From contig CAKJVC010000017.1 of NCBI GenBank assembly GCA_918026815.1, positions 1,178,001 through 1,242,000 on the forward strand: DNA of 64,000 nucleotides, in the 5' to 3' direction. Below the pieces are notes generated by a model. It did not search any database. It saw nothing but the letters and a program-made list of their open reading frames with translations, and was not told the origin of the DNA. The DNA comes from Chalara sp. BL73 (Eukaryota; Ascomycota; Leotiomycetes; Helotiales). Positions 25,208 through 36,183 of this stretch are shown piece by piece. Made by a program: the position numbers and the translations under genes. Numbering within the stretch: the first letter of the stretch is position 1; every line of letters starts with the position of its first letter.

Positions 25208-25986
25208 ATGGCGCATAAGAGAAATGTCAGTATCATTCCAGAAATCTCTTTTCTGCATGCAGAAGATCTTCCCACGCCATCCGCTGCCCGCCCACCAAGC
25301 GCAGAACTCAGAATGTCGGCCCTTGCCGAGCATGCCAAAGCGCTCAGCGCCAGCCTCGAGCAGGCCAAATTAGTCCCAGGACCTGCTGCCGATTTGATCA
25401 CGCTTGATTTCAAGCCGACGGTGAAGGTAGGCATATCGTTCGACGGCAAGAAAACGGTCGATCTAGGGAACTTCTTCCGCGCCGGGGAGTGCAAGTTACC
25501 GCCGACAATTACCATCACAGACGCGGCTGATGATGCGGCCAGCAATGCGTCCTACACGCTCATTTTGACAGATCCAGATGCGCCTACGCCAGATGATCCC
25601 AAGTTTGCATTTTGGCGCCATTGGGTATTGGCGGGGCTGCAGCCGCTGAGCGATGGGGTAACTGTTGCCCAGACAAAACCTGTGTTGACCGAATACTTAG
25701 GCCCAGGGCCAAAGGATGAGTAGGTTCTTCAATCCTGCTCGTCGCCTGAGATTGTGATTTATATAGATCCTGAGCTGACAGGACTTCACATAGTTCCAAG
25801 CCGCATCGATATCTCTTTCTTCTCTTCCGGGAGCCTGCTGGGCTTGATCTGGCAAAAGAGGATCTCGGTGGCGAAGAGTTCGTGCAGAGACGGTCATTTA
25901 AGCCTGCTGAGTTTGCAGAAAAGCACGGGCTTCGCCTGGCAGGCGTCAATTGGATGACATGCGCTGGTGATGGCTGGACGGAATAA
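25208..25986 (+). CDS. Phosphatidylethanolamine-binding family protein (Tfs1/CPY inhibitor-like)
   Basis: Exons 25208-25719 and 25794-25986, 234 residues. The PEBP ligand-site motif is DPDAPTPDDP (about 122-131), followed by HW (138-139). The second conserved element crosses the intron as GPGPKDDSKPHRY, then LFLLFREP. The acceptor tag|TTCC at 25794 restores this motif; the earlier cag acceptor breaks frame. The relative Tfs1 in yeast inhibits carboxypeptidase Y and modulates Ras-GAP. The exact role here is inferred. Residues 1-50 precede the domain and are helix-like. A later in-frame Met (residue 36) is an alternative start. Confidence 0.88.
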
Positions 25987-26761
25987 GGCAGATGCTTCAA
26001 GACTAAAGAGTGCCACCGTCCTGATCTTTTAGTACTTGATTGGGATGAAGCATTCTATCAATTCGTATGTATACCTACATACAATGACCCCCTAATCAGG
26101 AGCTCCTTTGTACTCAAAGAATCATGAATCTAGATAGAGCTTTAGAACGAGTGTCTTTCATATCAAAGATATCATTGTGGTTATTTTTTTCCCCACTTGT
26201 TTCCTGATTTTTTTTGGGTGGGAGAAGCTGTGAACTTTTTTAGCCAGTTTGAAGTCATTTCACCAAGCTTTTCAAGTAGTATCCAGTGATGAAGAATTAA
26301 TAGCACCCAGCCCTTCGCCTTGGTCGAGGAATCTAGTGTTGGTTCTAAGAGTTAATAGTTTTATCACGTGATATACACAGACCAATTTGTTGATTCTAGG
26401 TAGTGACGGTTGGCCATGCCCTCTTTCAATTATGTCTCGTATTTTTTATGCTTCTCTTCTGTCATATCATATCTTTCAGGCTCATCCTAGGAATTGGCCA
26501 AAAAGCATCAGTGTGCTATTGGTCGTACAAACCCCGCTGCTGATAAGCTCCATGCATGAGGCTGAAGTTGGAAGAATGAACTACAATTTGTATAGCCTCC
26601 TCCATCGTTTGAAGACGGATGCTCTTCTCGGCTCCGAATACTTATTTGTCAGGAGCCTTTCGGTTCATGCCTATACGCATCTGCTAGCCTATATCCGACT
26701 TCGACCTCGAGTTATCTAGACCATATGCTTCAACTGTCCCAGAAAGCCTTGTGCGAGAACC
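25987..26761. other. Intergenic, upstream of the kinase
   Basis: 775 bp. A 110-codon ORF at 26387-26719 has no recognisable content and is not called. T-rich runs occur near 26185-26220. Confidence 0.5.
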
Positions 26762-28612
26762 ATGTCCTCCTACCCGGCCTACATTTCAGACCTCGAGCAT
26801 GCTAGACTCAATGCTCATGTCTTCCCAGGGTATGTCGTAGAAACACATGTAGTTCCCAATCCGAAAAAAGGCCTGCGACAAGATGTGAAGACAAAAGTCT
26901 GGAAAGTTGAGCAAAAATTGGGCAAAGGTGGCTCTGGAGAGGTTCGTCTTGAGGTACATAGAGAAGGAGACACCGCAGAGAATGAAAAACGAGCCGTAAA
27001 GCGAATCTGGACGAGCGGATCAAACCTGCGGAAAGAATATGAACGGGAGCTAAAGGCACTATTGGAATTCTCGAAACCTAAATACAAAGAAGCTGGAGTT
27101 TTTGTCGAATTCTTGGGCTGGTTTGAGGATCGAGATAGCGTATACATAGCTATGGAATATGTGCCGCTTGGAGATCTGGAAGACAACATTCCTCCAAAGG
27201 GCGATGCGATTAACGAATTAGACATACGAGAGATTGCATCTCAGATTCTAGAAGGCCTGAAATTCATGCATCAGGAAGCATTTATCCATCGCGACCTTAA
27301 ACCAAAGGTAAATAATTCAAAGCTAACACAATTCTGGAACATAGACAGAGCTAGGATAATGACTATTCCTTGGTAGAAGAGGTTTATGTGCTGAAGGTTC
27401 TTGTTTTGTTCATCACCAGCTCTATCATACAACGCCTATGCTTTAAAATGATAGCTAATTAGTGATTCTATAGAATGTCCTAGTTTGTCGGAGACATCCC
27501 CAATGGTGGATCAAGCTTGCAGATTTCGGGTTAAGCAAGCGGCAAACCGAGGAAACTGCGTATCGGACTCATACAGGCACACAGGCATACATGGCCCCTG
27601 AAGTTCTCAATTATGTACCTGGGATTGACCCACAAAGCTCTGGATACACAAATGCAATTGATTTATGGGGCCTGGGCTGCATTATTTATCGACTGGCAAG
27701 TGGTGTCGTCCCGTTTCCCGTTGGCCCTTCATTGTACCAATACTGTATCAAACAACTGGCTTTCCCCTCGCATTCGTTGCCTTTGAGTTTATCTGGCACC
27801 AATTTTACCATGGATCTACTCCGGCCCTGCCCCTCAAGTCGGCCAACAGCCATACAAGCTCTAAACCACATTTGGATGAGTATGAACATACTTTTCGTTT
27901 ATTCCTTACGGATCCTCAAGGACCAACAATTTAACTTCTGACAAATGCAGCAGCTACTATCGATCATGAAAATCAGTTCCCAGCTGGTCCACATGCAGTG
28001 CCATGTTCGACCGGTCGTTATGATACTGGGACGCACCCAGCATTGCGATCAAAAGACCCTGTATTTGGGAATCCACAGCCATCTAATTGCTTCCTCAGAA
28101 GACAAAGACACCCTCCCTCAATCCACAAGCACTTTCAAGCCAACACCCTAACTACCCTCAACGTTGAACCACATGACCAGTCCAGTCATGGCGAGCTTTT
28201 CGTTCTAGGTATCGCATCCCTTAATAGTCGAATCGCCTGCATTGGATTCCGTTTTTGCAACTCACCAATCGTACCAACGCGGAACTGCTATGAATATTTT
28301 AGTTCGCCAGAGGAGTTAGAAACCCACTATCTCAGGGAGCACTTTAGTTTCACGCGGGCAAGCCCCTTCTTACAATACCGCTGCTTCTTCTGCAAAAGAC
28401 AAGAACCCTATTTTGCCAGCTACTGCGTCCAGTGCGACCGTAGCAAATCGTACTACATGCAGATTTGCGGGCACGTCCCTCTCGAGTCGCGGCACTTGAA
28501 ACTGGAATCGCAGTCACCTTGGAATGATGTCGCCATTTTAAGTCGCTTCTTTCCTAGCCGTTATGAAGGCGAGTATCAAAACCGAAACAAGGTGATATTT
28601 TGGAGCATATAG
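26762..28612 (+). CDS. Ser/Thr protein kinase with C-terminal Cys-rich (zinc-type) domain
   Basis: Exons 26762-27307, 27474-27879 and 27951-28612, 537 residues. The kinase domain (about 45-320) is complete: glycine loop LGKGGSGEV (53-61), lysine K80 in RAVKR, HRD (176-178) followed by LKPKN across the intron, DFG (199-201) and APE (223-225). It should be active. It most resembles CAMK/Rad53-like kinases, but it has no FHA domain. After residue 330 a separate domain carries C430, H443 and H448 (a degenerate zinc-finger look) and the pairs C462/C465 and C476/C479, typical of a zinc ribbon. The third exon joins kinase and tail at ATGA|gtatga, and the frame holds. I know no characterised kinase with this tail. 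It faces the HeLo/pseudokinase gene tail to tail. Confidence 0.85.
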
Positions 28613-28916
28613 GCGATTGATCGAAACTAGATGATGGAGGGTGCGATTTGGAGGTCTGGCAAACATCTTCGAAAGAGAGAACGGCACAAGCATGCAAAGT
28701 AATAAATTGGCGTGAATGCCACCTTTGAGAATGCAAGAAGCTTAGGTTCCACGGAAGAAGCATGAAGCAGAACTCCCTATTTAACGACCGACGGTCAAAA
28801 GTGCTATTGCTGAAAAGAATTGCCAGTGAAATGCAAAAGATACTTTGCTCAAGAACATACTCAAAGGCATAAGGTGGACTCAGCGGTGTATGGTTAAAGC
28901 GTTTGAAGTTCTCTCG
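28613..28916. other. Short convergent spacer
   Basis: 304 bp between the stop codons of the convergent kinase and HeLo/pseudokinase genes. It should hold both 3' UTRs. Nothing else was seen. Confidence 0.6.
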
Positions 28917-30614
28917 TTAAATAGAGATCCCCTGAATCCTGTCCAAAACATTGTGGACGAACTGTAGTCCAATATCTATGTCGTCCCCAACACCATCATT
29001 AGTAGATATTAGCTTTTGGTGGGTTGGTACTGATTTGAAACCAGCACTATCACCTTCATCTAAGCAGCGAAGGCATAGTAATACCACATCAGTATACTTC
29101 CGCCCAATAATTCTCGGCAAATTTTGCTCAGCTAATCCCTCCAACACTTGCTTGTTCTTATATGCACGTCTTCGCGGATCTTTCTCCTCAACTTGCAACA
29201 CAGATAGGCAGTTGCTCGGCACAGCAGCACTTGGACCAGGGGTATTTAAATAAGATACGAATGAAGACCATAAGCCAATCTCCAAGAGTACTACACCTAG
29301 GCTGTAGATGTCGTGCTGCATCTGGTACTGATCTTCCGGGAGAACTCCTCGCCTCTTTGGATGCCGATCTACCAAGCATTAGTGACCTCGTATGGTTGTT
29401 TGACGCAGCCACTTACAAAGATTCTTCTCCCAATCTCCATCTCCAACCATGTACGTCTGACTATCTGCTAGTCGAAACTTCTCAAAACCTAAAAGGAACG
29501 GACTCCCAATCACTGACATTGAATCTTCAAAAATAATAATCGTCTCCGGTCGTATACTCTTGTGTACAAAACGGGCCGTATGAACATAGAGTACAGAATG
29601 TGCAAGTTTTTTGGCCAGATTTAAACGCTCATTCAGTGGGTGCGGAGCGGCTTCTTGTAGGATACTCCGGAGACTCCGTGGATTTTGTATATCGTGAGGA
29701 ATCCTAAATACAAAGTTGAAAATAGGTGACACGCGAGTGTCTCCGAACTGATCCACGATATTCTCGTGTTCTTCAATGATACCGTCACATTTCAGGAGGC
29801 CGAAAGTTTTCGAGTCAACTTTCTGAAGAATAAGAGCAAGCTTCCGTGCATCCTTCGTCGTTTCCTCAATATCTGCAAAAGGCACACACCGCATCCTGTC
29901 TACCAAGACCGAACTAGACCGCGAGTCCCAAGCCTGTAACACCTGGGAGTAGGGCAAGACTTCGACGTTAGAAAGATTGTTGTCTAGCCACGTCGCCCCT
30001 GCTGCAAGGCTGTCTGCTAGGTTGGCCCGGGCGGCTTCTCTAATATTCCCGGCGGTCAGGATGAACTGCGATTGAGCTGCTGCCGGTTTTCGAGTTTCTT
30101 TGAACAGTTGGTCGTCGATGTAACGAGAATCCAGCCTCATGATCAACATCCAGCAAGGGTCGAACCTCGCTTGCCATTTCTCGAGGTCCTCCACGATCAC
30201 CTGCAGCGAATCTTTTTTGAACGCATAGAGGAGCTTCTTGCCGGCGCTCATAAGTACAATACCGCGCTCTTTCGACTTTATCAATTGGTCTAAGGTCAGC
30301 GTAGCGGTCTTCAGCTTGCCCTCTAGCTCTGACAGGATATGGCACTGCATAGCGAGGTATTTCTCGTCAAGTGTGTCTGCAATAGAACGTAGGAATGCGA
30401 TCTGTGCTTCTGTCTTCAGCCAGATCAGCTCAATAGTGATAAGAAACCCTTTTGCCTCTTGCTGAGCATGTTTGTAGTTTTCACATCTCTTGACTAGTTT
30501 TGTGCCATATCTGGATAAGAGCAGTTAGATCTAACCGCTTCTAAATTTGACGGCAACTAACTTTATGCATTGATCAGAAAATGCGACCAGGGCGATGGCT
30601 GTTCCAAGCTCCAT
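28917..30614 (-). CDS. HeLo-like N-terminus plus pseudokinase (MLKL-like plan)
   Basis: Exons 30614-30562, 30510-29417 and 29368-28917, 532 residues. Residues 1-175 are helical and resemble fungal HeLo-like / prion-inhibition domains: the opening MELGTAIALVAFSDQCIK, then an amphipathic bundle with TEAQIAFLRSIA. Residues about 215-530 are a degenerate kinase fold of the kind attached to HeLo-like domains in many ascomycetes. Its catalytic loop reads HKSIRPETI (334-342), so the HRD aspartate is missing, and the DFG position reads GFE (359-361). NLYRHP and HDIYSLGVVLLEIGLW follow, as in active kinases. Catalysis is therefore unlikely. By family, HeLo-like domains insert into membranes and cause cell death when triggered, and the pseudokinase could be the sensor or switch; both are inference. 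There is no amyloid-type motif at either end. Confidence 0.82.
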
Positions 30615-31265
30615 TGTCTTGCGTGATCCAGCGAATAGCAAACATAGATTGCATAAATTAGGGGTTTGACTAATTATAAGGAACAATAGTGATAGCGATA
30701 GTGATAGCGCATGTTTGGGCCTCACCTCCCCACAGAATAGACAATGGATTCTACTGATTTATATCAATGTGAGGTGTGTCCAGGCTCAGCCACAGCAGAG
30801 CCATCAGGCAGATTCCAAGGCCGAAATCATTGCCTTCTCTTCAATCATTCTTCTCCAAGGTGATTCCGGTGGGGCGGAGCAAGTGGCATCTTATTCGAGC
30901 ATTCAGTGGATATCGTATGGCCTATGTGGTCAGCATTGACGAACTAATAGCACTAATGTTGATCCACCGCCCACTCCTGATAATAATCTGTGACTTTGTA
31001 CGTCTGGGGGTGGGGGCGGCCGCGGCTGGAGTGCTTAATTCTTGGCACTCGGCTACCGAGGCTTGCACAAGCTTTTGATTCACTATCGTTAGACGTCCAA
31101 CAAATCCATTTCGTCGTAGTACAAACGCTTTGCATTGCAATTGAATAGATCTATACCCCTCCTTAGTATCTTGGGACTGATTTGAATCAATAGCCTTCAG
31201 ATTGCGCCACATAGTGCCTAGTCTACACATTACAATCGTATACCAATTGAACAAAAGCCTCTGTG
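30615..31265. promoter_or_regulatory. Divergent promoter region
   Basis: 651 bp between the divergent HeLo/pseudokinase and amidase genes. It contains a short GATAGC/GATAGT-type repeat at about 30691-30709 and a GC patch (gcggccgcggc) near 31016. No gene was recognised. Confidence 0.5.
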
Positions 31266-33324
31266 ATGGCGGACTCAACGGAAAGCACGAAACGCTTCTT
31301 TGACTACCCAAAAGCAGTCCAAGGTCCTAAAGTCCCGTACAACAGAAAAGAGGATGCTCTTCCAGTGTTTCAAGGAAGGACCCTCATGATTGGAGCTTGG
31401 CTGTAAGTAGTTTGCCATCATTTCTACATCTGCTAACCCTTCCAATCAGCATCTCTAAACTCCCATTCTTGCAATCAACACTGTGGTCGAATGCTGGCTT
31501 TGGAAGTCTTAGAGACATCCAGGATCTGCATAAGTACGTAGAACGATTCGATGTGAGTGCTGAGCCCTGAGGGACGTGACATGTGCGCGTGACTGACCTG
31601 CTTAGCCTACTGTTGTTCCTCTTCCTAGAGATGGAGTGAGGGCCGAGGAAGCGAAACTCGGCCCGAGTTCTTTCCCTGTGCCGGCGGGAGATATTCCGGG
31701 TCGATATCGCTCAGTTGCTGAATATCATGCTCTGTATCTTTCTGGAGCACTCACACCACTGCAAGTTGCGGAATCGTTACTTCCACTGAGTAAGTTGCAA
31801 ACAATCCAAACATCGATTCTGTACATGATGTAGAATTCTTGGGCATTTTTTTTTAAAAATTACTAATGCTATCATCACACAGTCCGCAGAGACGTAACTC
31901 CCGTCTCCCACCATGCAACCGCATTCATCTCCTGCAACCCGGAGGCCGTTCTTGAAGCAGCTCGCGCCTCAACTCTCCGCTACAAAAACGGCTCGCCCCT
32001 AGGTATTCTTGACGGCGTGCCCACTGCGGTCAAAGATGAGTCCGATGTCGCAGGCTATCGCACAACCTCCGGCCGCAAAGCAAACAACAGCATCTTTGCC
32101 ATCGCAGAAGAAACCATATGGTCGATTCAGCAATGGATCGACGCCGGCGTGGTCATCATTGGCAAAACAAACATGCATGAGTATGAACCCTTTACTCTCT
32201 TCTCTACATTCTGAACTACTGACTCTAGTGCTAACATGAGTAGAATCGGTGCCGACACAACAAATAACAATCCTAATTATGGCACCCCCAAGAACCCGCA
32301 CAATCCACAATACTATACAGGCGGTTCCTCCGGCGGCTCCGGGTACGCCGTATCCTCAGGTCTCGTCCCCTTCGCGCTCGGCAACGATGGCGGCGGATCA
32401 ATCCGCATACCCGCCTCCTTCTGCGGCGTCTACGGCCTGAAATCCTCCCACCATCGCCTCGAAGACAACGGAAGCACCGTTACAGTCGGCGGCCCCATCG
32501 CAGCCAGCATGGCCGACCTCGAGATTGCCTATCGCGTGATGGGGAACCCCAATCCCAGCTCTCGAATCTGCTCGGTCTTCGCCCCGCCCTCCACACCCGC
32601 ACACGGAAGCAAGAAGATTGGCATCGAAAAGACGTGGTTCGCGCGTGCCGACCCGTCGGTCTTGAAAATCTGTAACGCGGCCCTGGACTACTACACCTCG
32701 AAACTAGGGTATGAGGTGGTAGAGATCGAGATCCCGTACCTCCCCGAAGGCCAGACCGCGCACGCCTTCACGATCCTCGCGGAGATGGCGGCCCGGCTGC
32801 GCACGAACGTCGCGTCGCCGAAGAGGTGGCTCGCGGATATGAACTCGGCGAACAAGGTGCTGCTCATGGTGGCGGAGCAGACGCCCGCGCGAGACTACCT
32901 CCTCGCGCAGCAGCTGCGCAACCTCCTGATGCAGCATCTCGCCTACCTCTACGAGCTGCATCCCGGCTTGATCATCGTTACGCCGACGACGCCGATCCCT
33001 GGCTGGCCGATCACGAACGAGGGGAGCCTGAGCCATGGCGTCAGCGATGCGAATATGAGCATCAGGAACATGGAGTACGTTTGGCTGGCAAACTTCTGCG
33101 GGAACCCGGCGATCAGCGCGCCGGTGGGGTATGTGGAGCCTGTCAAGGGCGAGGGTTCGGTGCCTGTGGGGCTGATGGCTATGGGGGAGTGGGGGAGCGA
33201 GGACGAGTTGATCGCCTGGGGACGGGATGCCGAGAGGTATTTGAGCGAGAGCTACAAAGGCGGGAGAAAGAAGGCGGAGAACTGGGTGGATGTTGTTGAG
33301 GCTGCCAAGGGCAAGGCGGCCTAA
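31266..33324 (+). CDS. Amidase (amidase-signature family)
   Basis: Five exons: 31266-31402, 31450-31552, 31606-31789, 31883-32180 and 32244-33324, 600 residues. The Ser-cisSer-Lys triad is visible: K192 in AVKDES, the cis-Ser in TGGSSGGSG (S269) and nucleophile S293 in [10 protein letters not shown]. Such enzymes hydrolyse C-N amide bonds of small amides or amino-acid amides. The substrate is unknown, and a role in GatA-type tRNA amidation is unlikely because no GatB or GatC is nearby and the N-terminus is long. No signal peptide or organelle signal is clear. Exons 4-5 are strongly GC-rich with C/G third positions, while exons 1-3 are ordinary. Its stop lies 88 bp from the stop of the convergent neighbour. 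Confidence 0.9.
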
Positions 33325-33412
33325 TTTGAGCAATACTGGGAGAGAAAAGGCGGATGTAAGAGATATATAGTGCTTGTATGTATTCGTTTACAAAATGTCC
33401 AATCTAAGTTTC

Positions 33413-35636
33413 CTATACACCGCTCTGCCTTTCCGCCCCTCCGCTGTTCTCTCCCTGCAAGTCAGCCAACCGCATAATTTCCCCAGCTATCGTCACTGCC
33501 TCACCATACACCACAGGATCGACAGCTCCCCTATCCAGGCCGCGCAGCTCCTGCACGGCCCTGCTTCTCATCCGTCCGCGGGCGCCCATATCGCCCACCT
33601 GCTCCATCGTCGAAAGCAGCAAAAGGCCCTCGGCGGCAATCACGCGATTCGCAGACCTCACCAGCAGCGTCAGCAGCTCGCGGTAGTACCGAAGCGCCAG
33701 CGCGCGCTCTTCCCGGTTCCCATGGCCCGGCGCAGCAAGCCGCCGCAGCGCCGCCCACGTCGAGCTCGCCATCGCCTGCTCAAGCTGCTCGTTGGGCCGG
33801 GCCGCCGCGGCTCTGAACCGCTCGAGGCCGACGCCCGCCTCTCGCGCCGCCTGGCGCGCTTTGAACTCTGCCCTTTGGCTCGCTAGCGCGTTTCGGATGT
33901 CGGCTTCGAGCTCGCGGTGCGCCTCCCCCGGAAGTCCCGCCGGGATCTGACCCGGATGGAATGTTGCCAGCTGGGCGGGGCCGTCTACCCTCCAGCGCGA
34001 CCAGCCGGCTTGATCTGGCCCCGCTATGAGGGTTCTTGCTCTCGTGTGCGGTGGCTGAGGCTGCTCTTTGTAGTGGATGAGGCATCCTCGCTTGGAAAAG
34101 TTGAACGCGTCCCGTCCGAAACGCGGCACGATGCGGTCCCAGAAGGATTTCTGCTGGATTGCTTCGATGAAGTCGGTCGGTATCGGGCAGGCCGTGTAAT
34201 GGGAGTCTGGCGGGTAGGGGTTCGGCGTGCGGTATCGCGGCGGGGAGTTCACGCTCCATTTCCCGTCGCCGTATATCAGCCAGTTCGGCCATGGCATGAA
34301 ACAAACTGCGCCTGAGCTTGGCCAGTCAAAAGTGATCCCATCGTGTCTTAACGTGGAGTTGATCTTGCCTCCGTAGCACTGCCAGGTTGTTAGTGTACTT
34401 CATCTTGAAAGAAGATTTTCTTTTTGGTGTTAGGTGCATGCTCACCATATTCTCCCAGGATGCGCCAAGTTCGCAGACTGGTTCATCGCGGAAGAACTAT
34501 AATGATTTCTAGTCAGCGTTAGAAGCTTCCTGCATAGGCTATTCTCACCGGTTCGGAGGAGTTCAAAACGAGTCCCAGGTGGTGTCGCTTCATCAATCCA
34601 GCAGCATGCTTGTTGTCATCTTAGAAGGTTCATTTTGAAAACGGGTGATGGTACTTGCCATGGTCTCATGGATTAACTAAAGTGGAAGTCAGCTGTTAAT
34701 GAGCAGTGAAAGAAATCTATGATACTATTGCCACACACTGTTGTTGCCGCTATGAATTGTTGAACGAGGCGCTGGCTCTCCGTCAACTTGTTATCTGGTG
34801 ACATGAGAAGTTCCAAATGCTCAGTCAATATATGCACGATGCTGCCCTTCCATGTGCCCATTTGGTTTTCTACCGCATATCGTCCGGTGGTATAGGCTTG
34901 ATATACACCGGCCCGTGCTCTCAACGACGCATTGACTACCACGGACTCAAGTTGGTATACTATGTTGTTAGCCAGATCGAGGAGATATCCAGACCCGGGG
35001 TTTTCCTTAGGGTTCTTTGCTGAAGTCGTAGGCTCAAACATGTACGCTTGGTATCCCGGATGACCAGGTGGGCAGCCGTCCTGCGTCGTGGATGGATCAA
35101 CCTTCTTCCATGGTTCATGGAGCAGTGAATCTAGCCTGGACTAATTATAAGTGTCAATCCATAAATGAATCCTAAAGACACGGAATGACTGAGTAAATAT
35201 GCCACAAATCGACCCTAGCCAAAGCAGATGAAGAGGTCACGAACCACACCCAGAGCCCCGAATCCTGAATCAGCATGGTTGCAAGACCAAGCACAGGCTT
35301 GAGCACGTTGAAAACCCGGCGATCACTTCCACTTCCCGTCCCTGTGCCTGAATGTGCCGGCAGGTTCTCCAGTGTGACCCAATTTTCCGGGGCAAACAGC
35401 GGATGTAGTGGGATATCGCCCAACTCGCTGGGCTTCGCGTCCTTCTTTTCCCAACAGCCGAGATTTATTAGATCCTGCACCATCCACCCGTTTAGCTTAG
35501 ACGCCTGATACTGCCGCCATAGCGTAACCTGACGCGTCTGCTCTTGCGTGAGAGGTGACCCGTCTGCGGGTAGGTCGAGGGGCGTAATCTCGTTTTCGGA
35601 GAGATGGTCTATAAACGCTGCGTTGAGCCGGTCCAT
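33413..35636 (-). CDS. Uncharacterised 635-residue protein (six exons, one 22-nt exon)
   Basis: Best model: 35636-35241, 35140-34739, 34676-34655 (22 nt), 34619-34549, 34496-34446 and 34378-33413. Each junction was chosen to keep one frame, and the peptides read through smoothly, for example QQFIAATT then LIHETMAND, and ASWENM then CYGGKIN. I do not recognise the family. The middle holds Trp/His-rich stretches, an HHLGLVLNSSEP segment and a Cys pair. The final 120 residues are Ala/Arg/Glu-rich and helical. No signal peptide, membrane segment or catalytic motif is obvious. The first intron is ambiguous: donors at 35240 (gtgacc) and 35249 (gtgtgg) both keep frame. The last exon is GC-rich like the facing amidase end. 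Confidence 0.65.
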
Positions 35637-36183
35637 TGCAAAAAATATGGCACTGCAATGCTGGGGACTGAATCTTGCGGGTATGAGGGGCAGGCAGGCA
35701 GGTACAAAGGGATTGCCGGATGTAGTAAATATTCTTGGATGTTGCTTCTTGCCAGGGGAAGCGAGGTGTAAAACAAAGACCATTTCGGATTCATCTCGAA
35801 TTCAAAAACAGGTTAAGCTTCTTAAGATGGTTAGTTTGAAGTGGGAGGCGATTTTGGAACTACAGATCAGGTAAAGGCACGGAGGGAAATACTTCATAAA
35901 CCAGATAGATGATAAACGCATGTTGGGTTACGACGCAAAATTCTGTGAGAAATCGCCTACACCATTCTAAATATGAAAGCACTTGACTATTTTCATTTTT
36001 AATGTACATAAAATGCACGAAAATTGGAGACAATGCAAAGGAGTATTGTAGATCTTAAATCAAGGCTCCGTGATGAGTCAGCGAGGATAAAAAACTGCGG
36101 CTCAAAAGGAAATCACATCAATATATCCATTTTATGACCTGTAGCTTCGCAAGCAGATGTTTTGGGAGCTAGACGAAAAGCCC
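35637..36183. other. Intergenic, 547 bp
   Basis: It lies between two minus-strand genes. A TGAGTCAG element (AP-1/Gcn4-like core) is at about 36074. No gene was recognised. Confidence 0.5.

Noticed and set aside
26387..26719. 110-codon ORF upstream of the kinase
   Set aside because: Composition is unremarkable, with no motif. It sits in leader DNA and is not supported as a gene.
32704..33333. 209-codon minus-strand ORF
   Set aside because: It lies antisense to amidase exon 5 in GC-rich DNA, where stop codons are rare. The plus frame has the amidase motifs.
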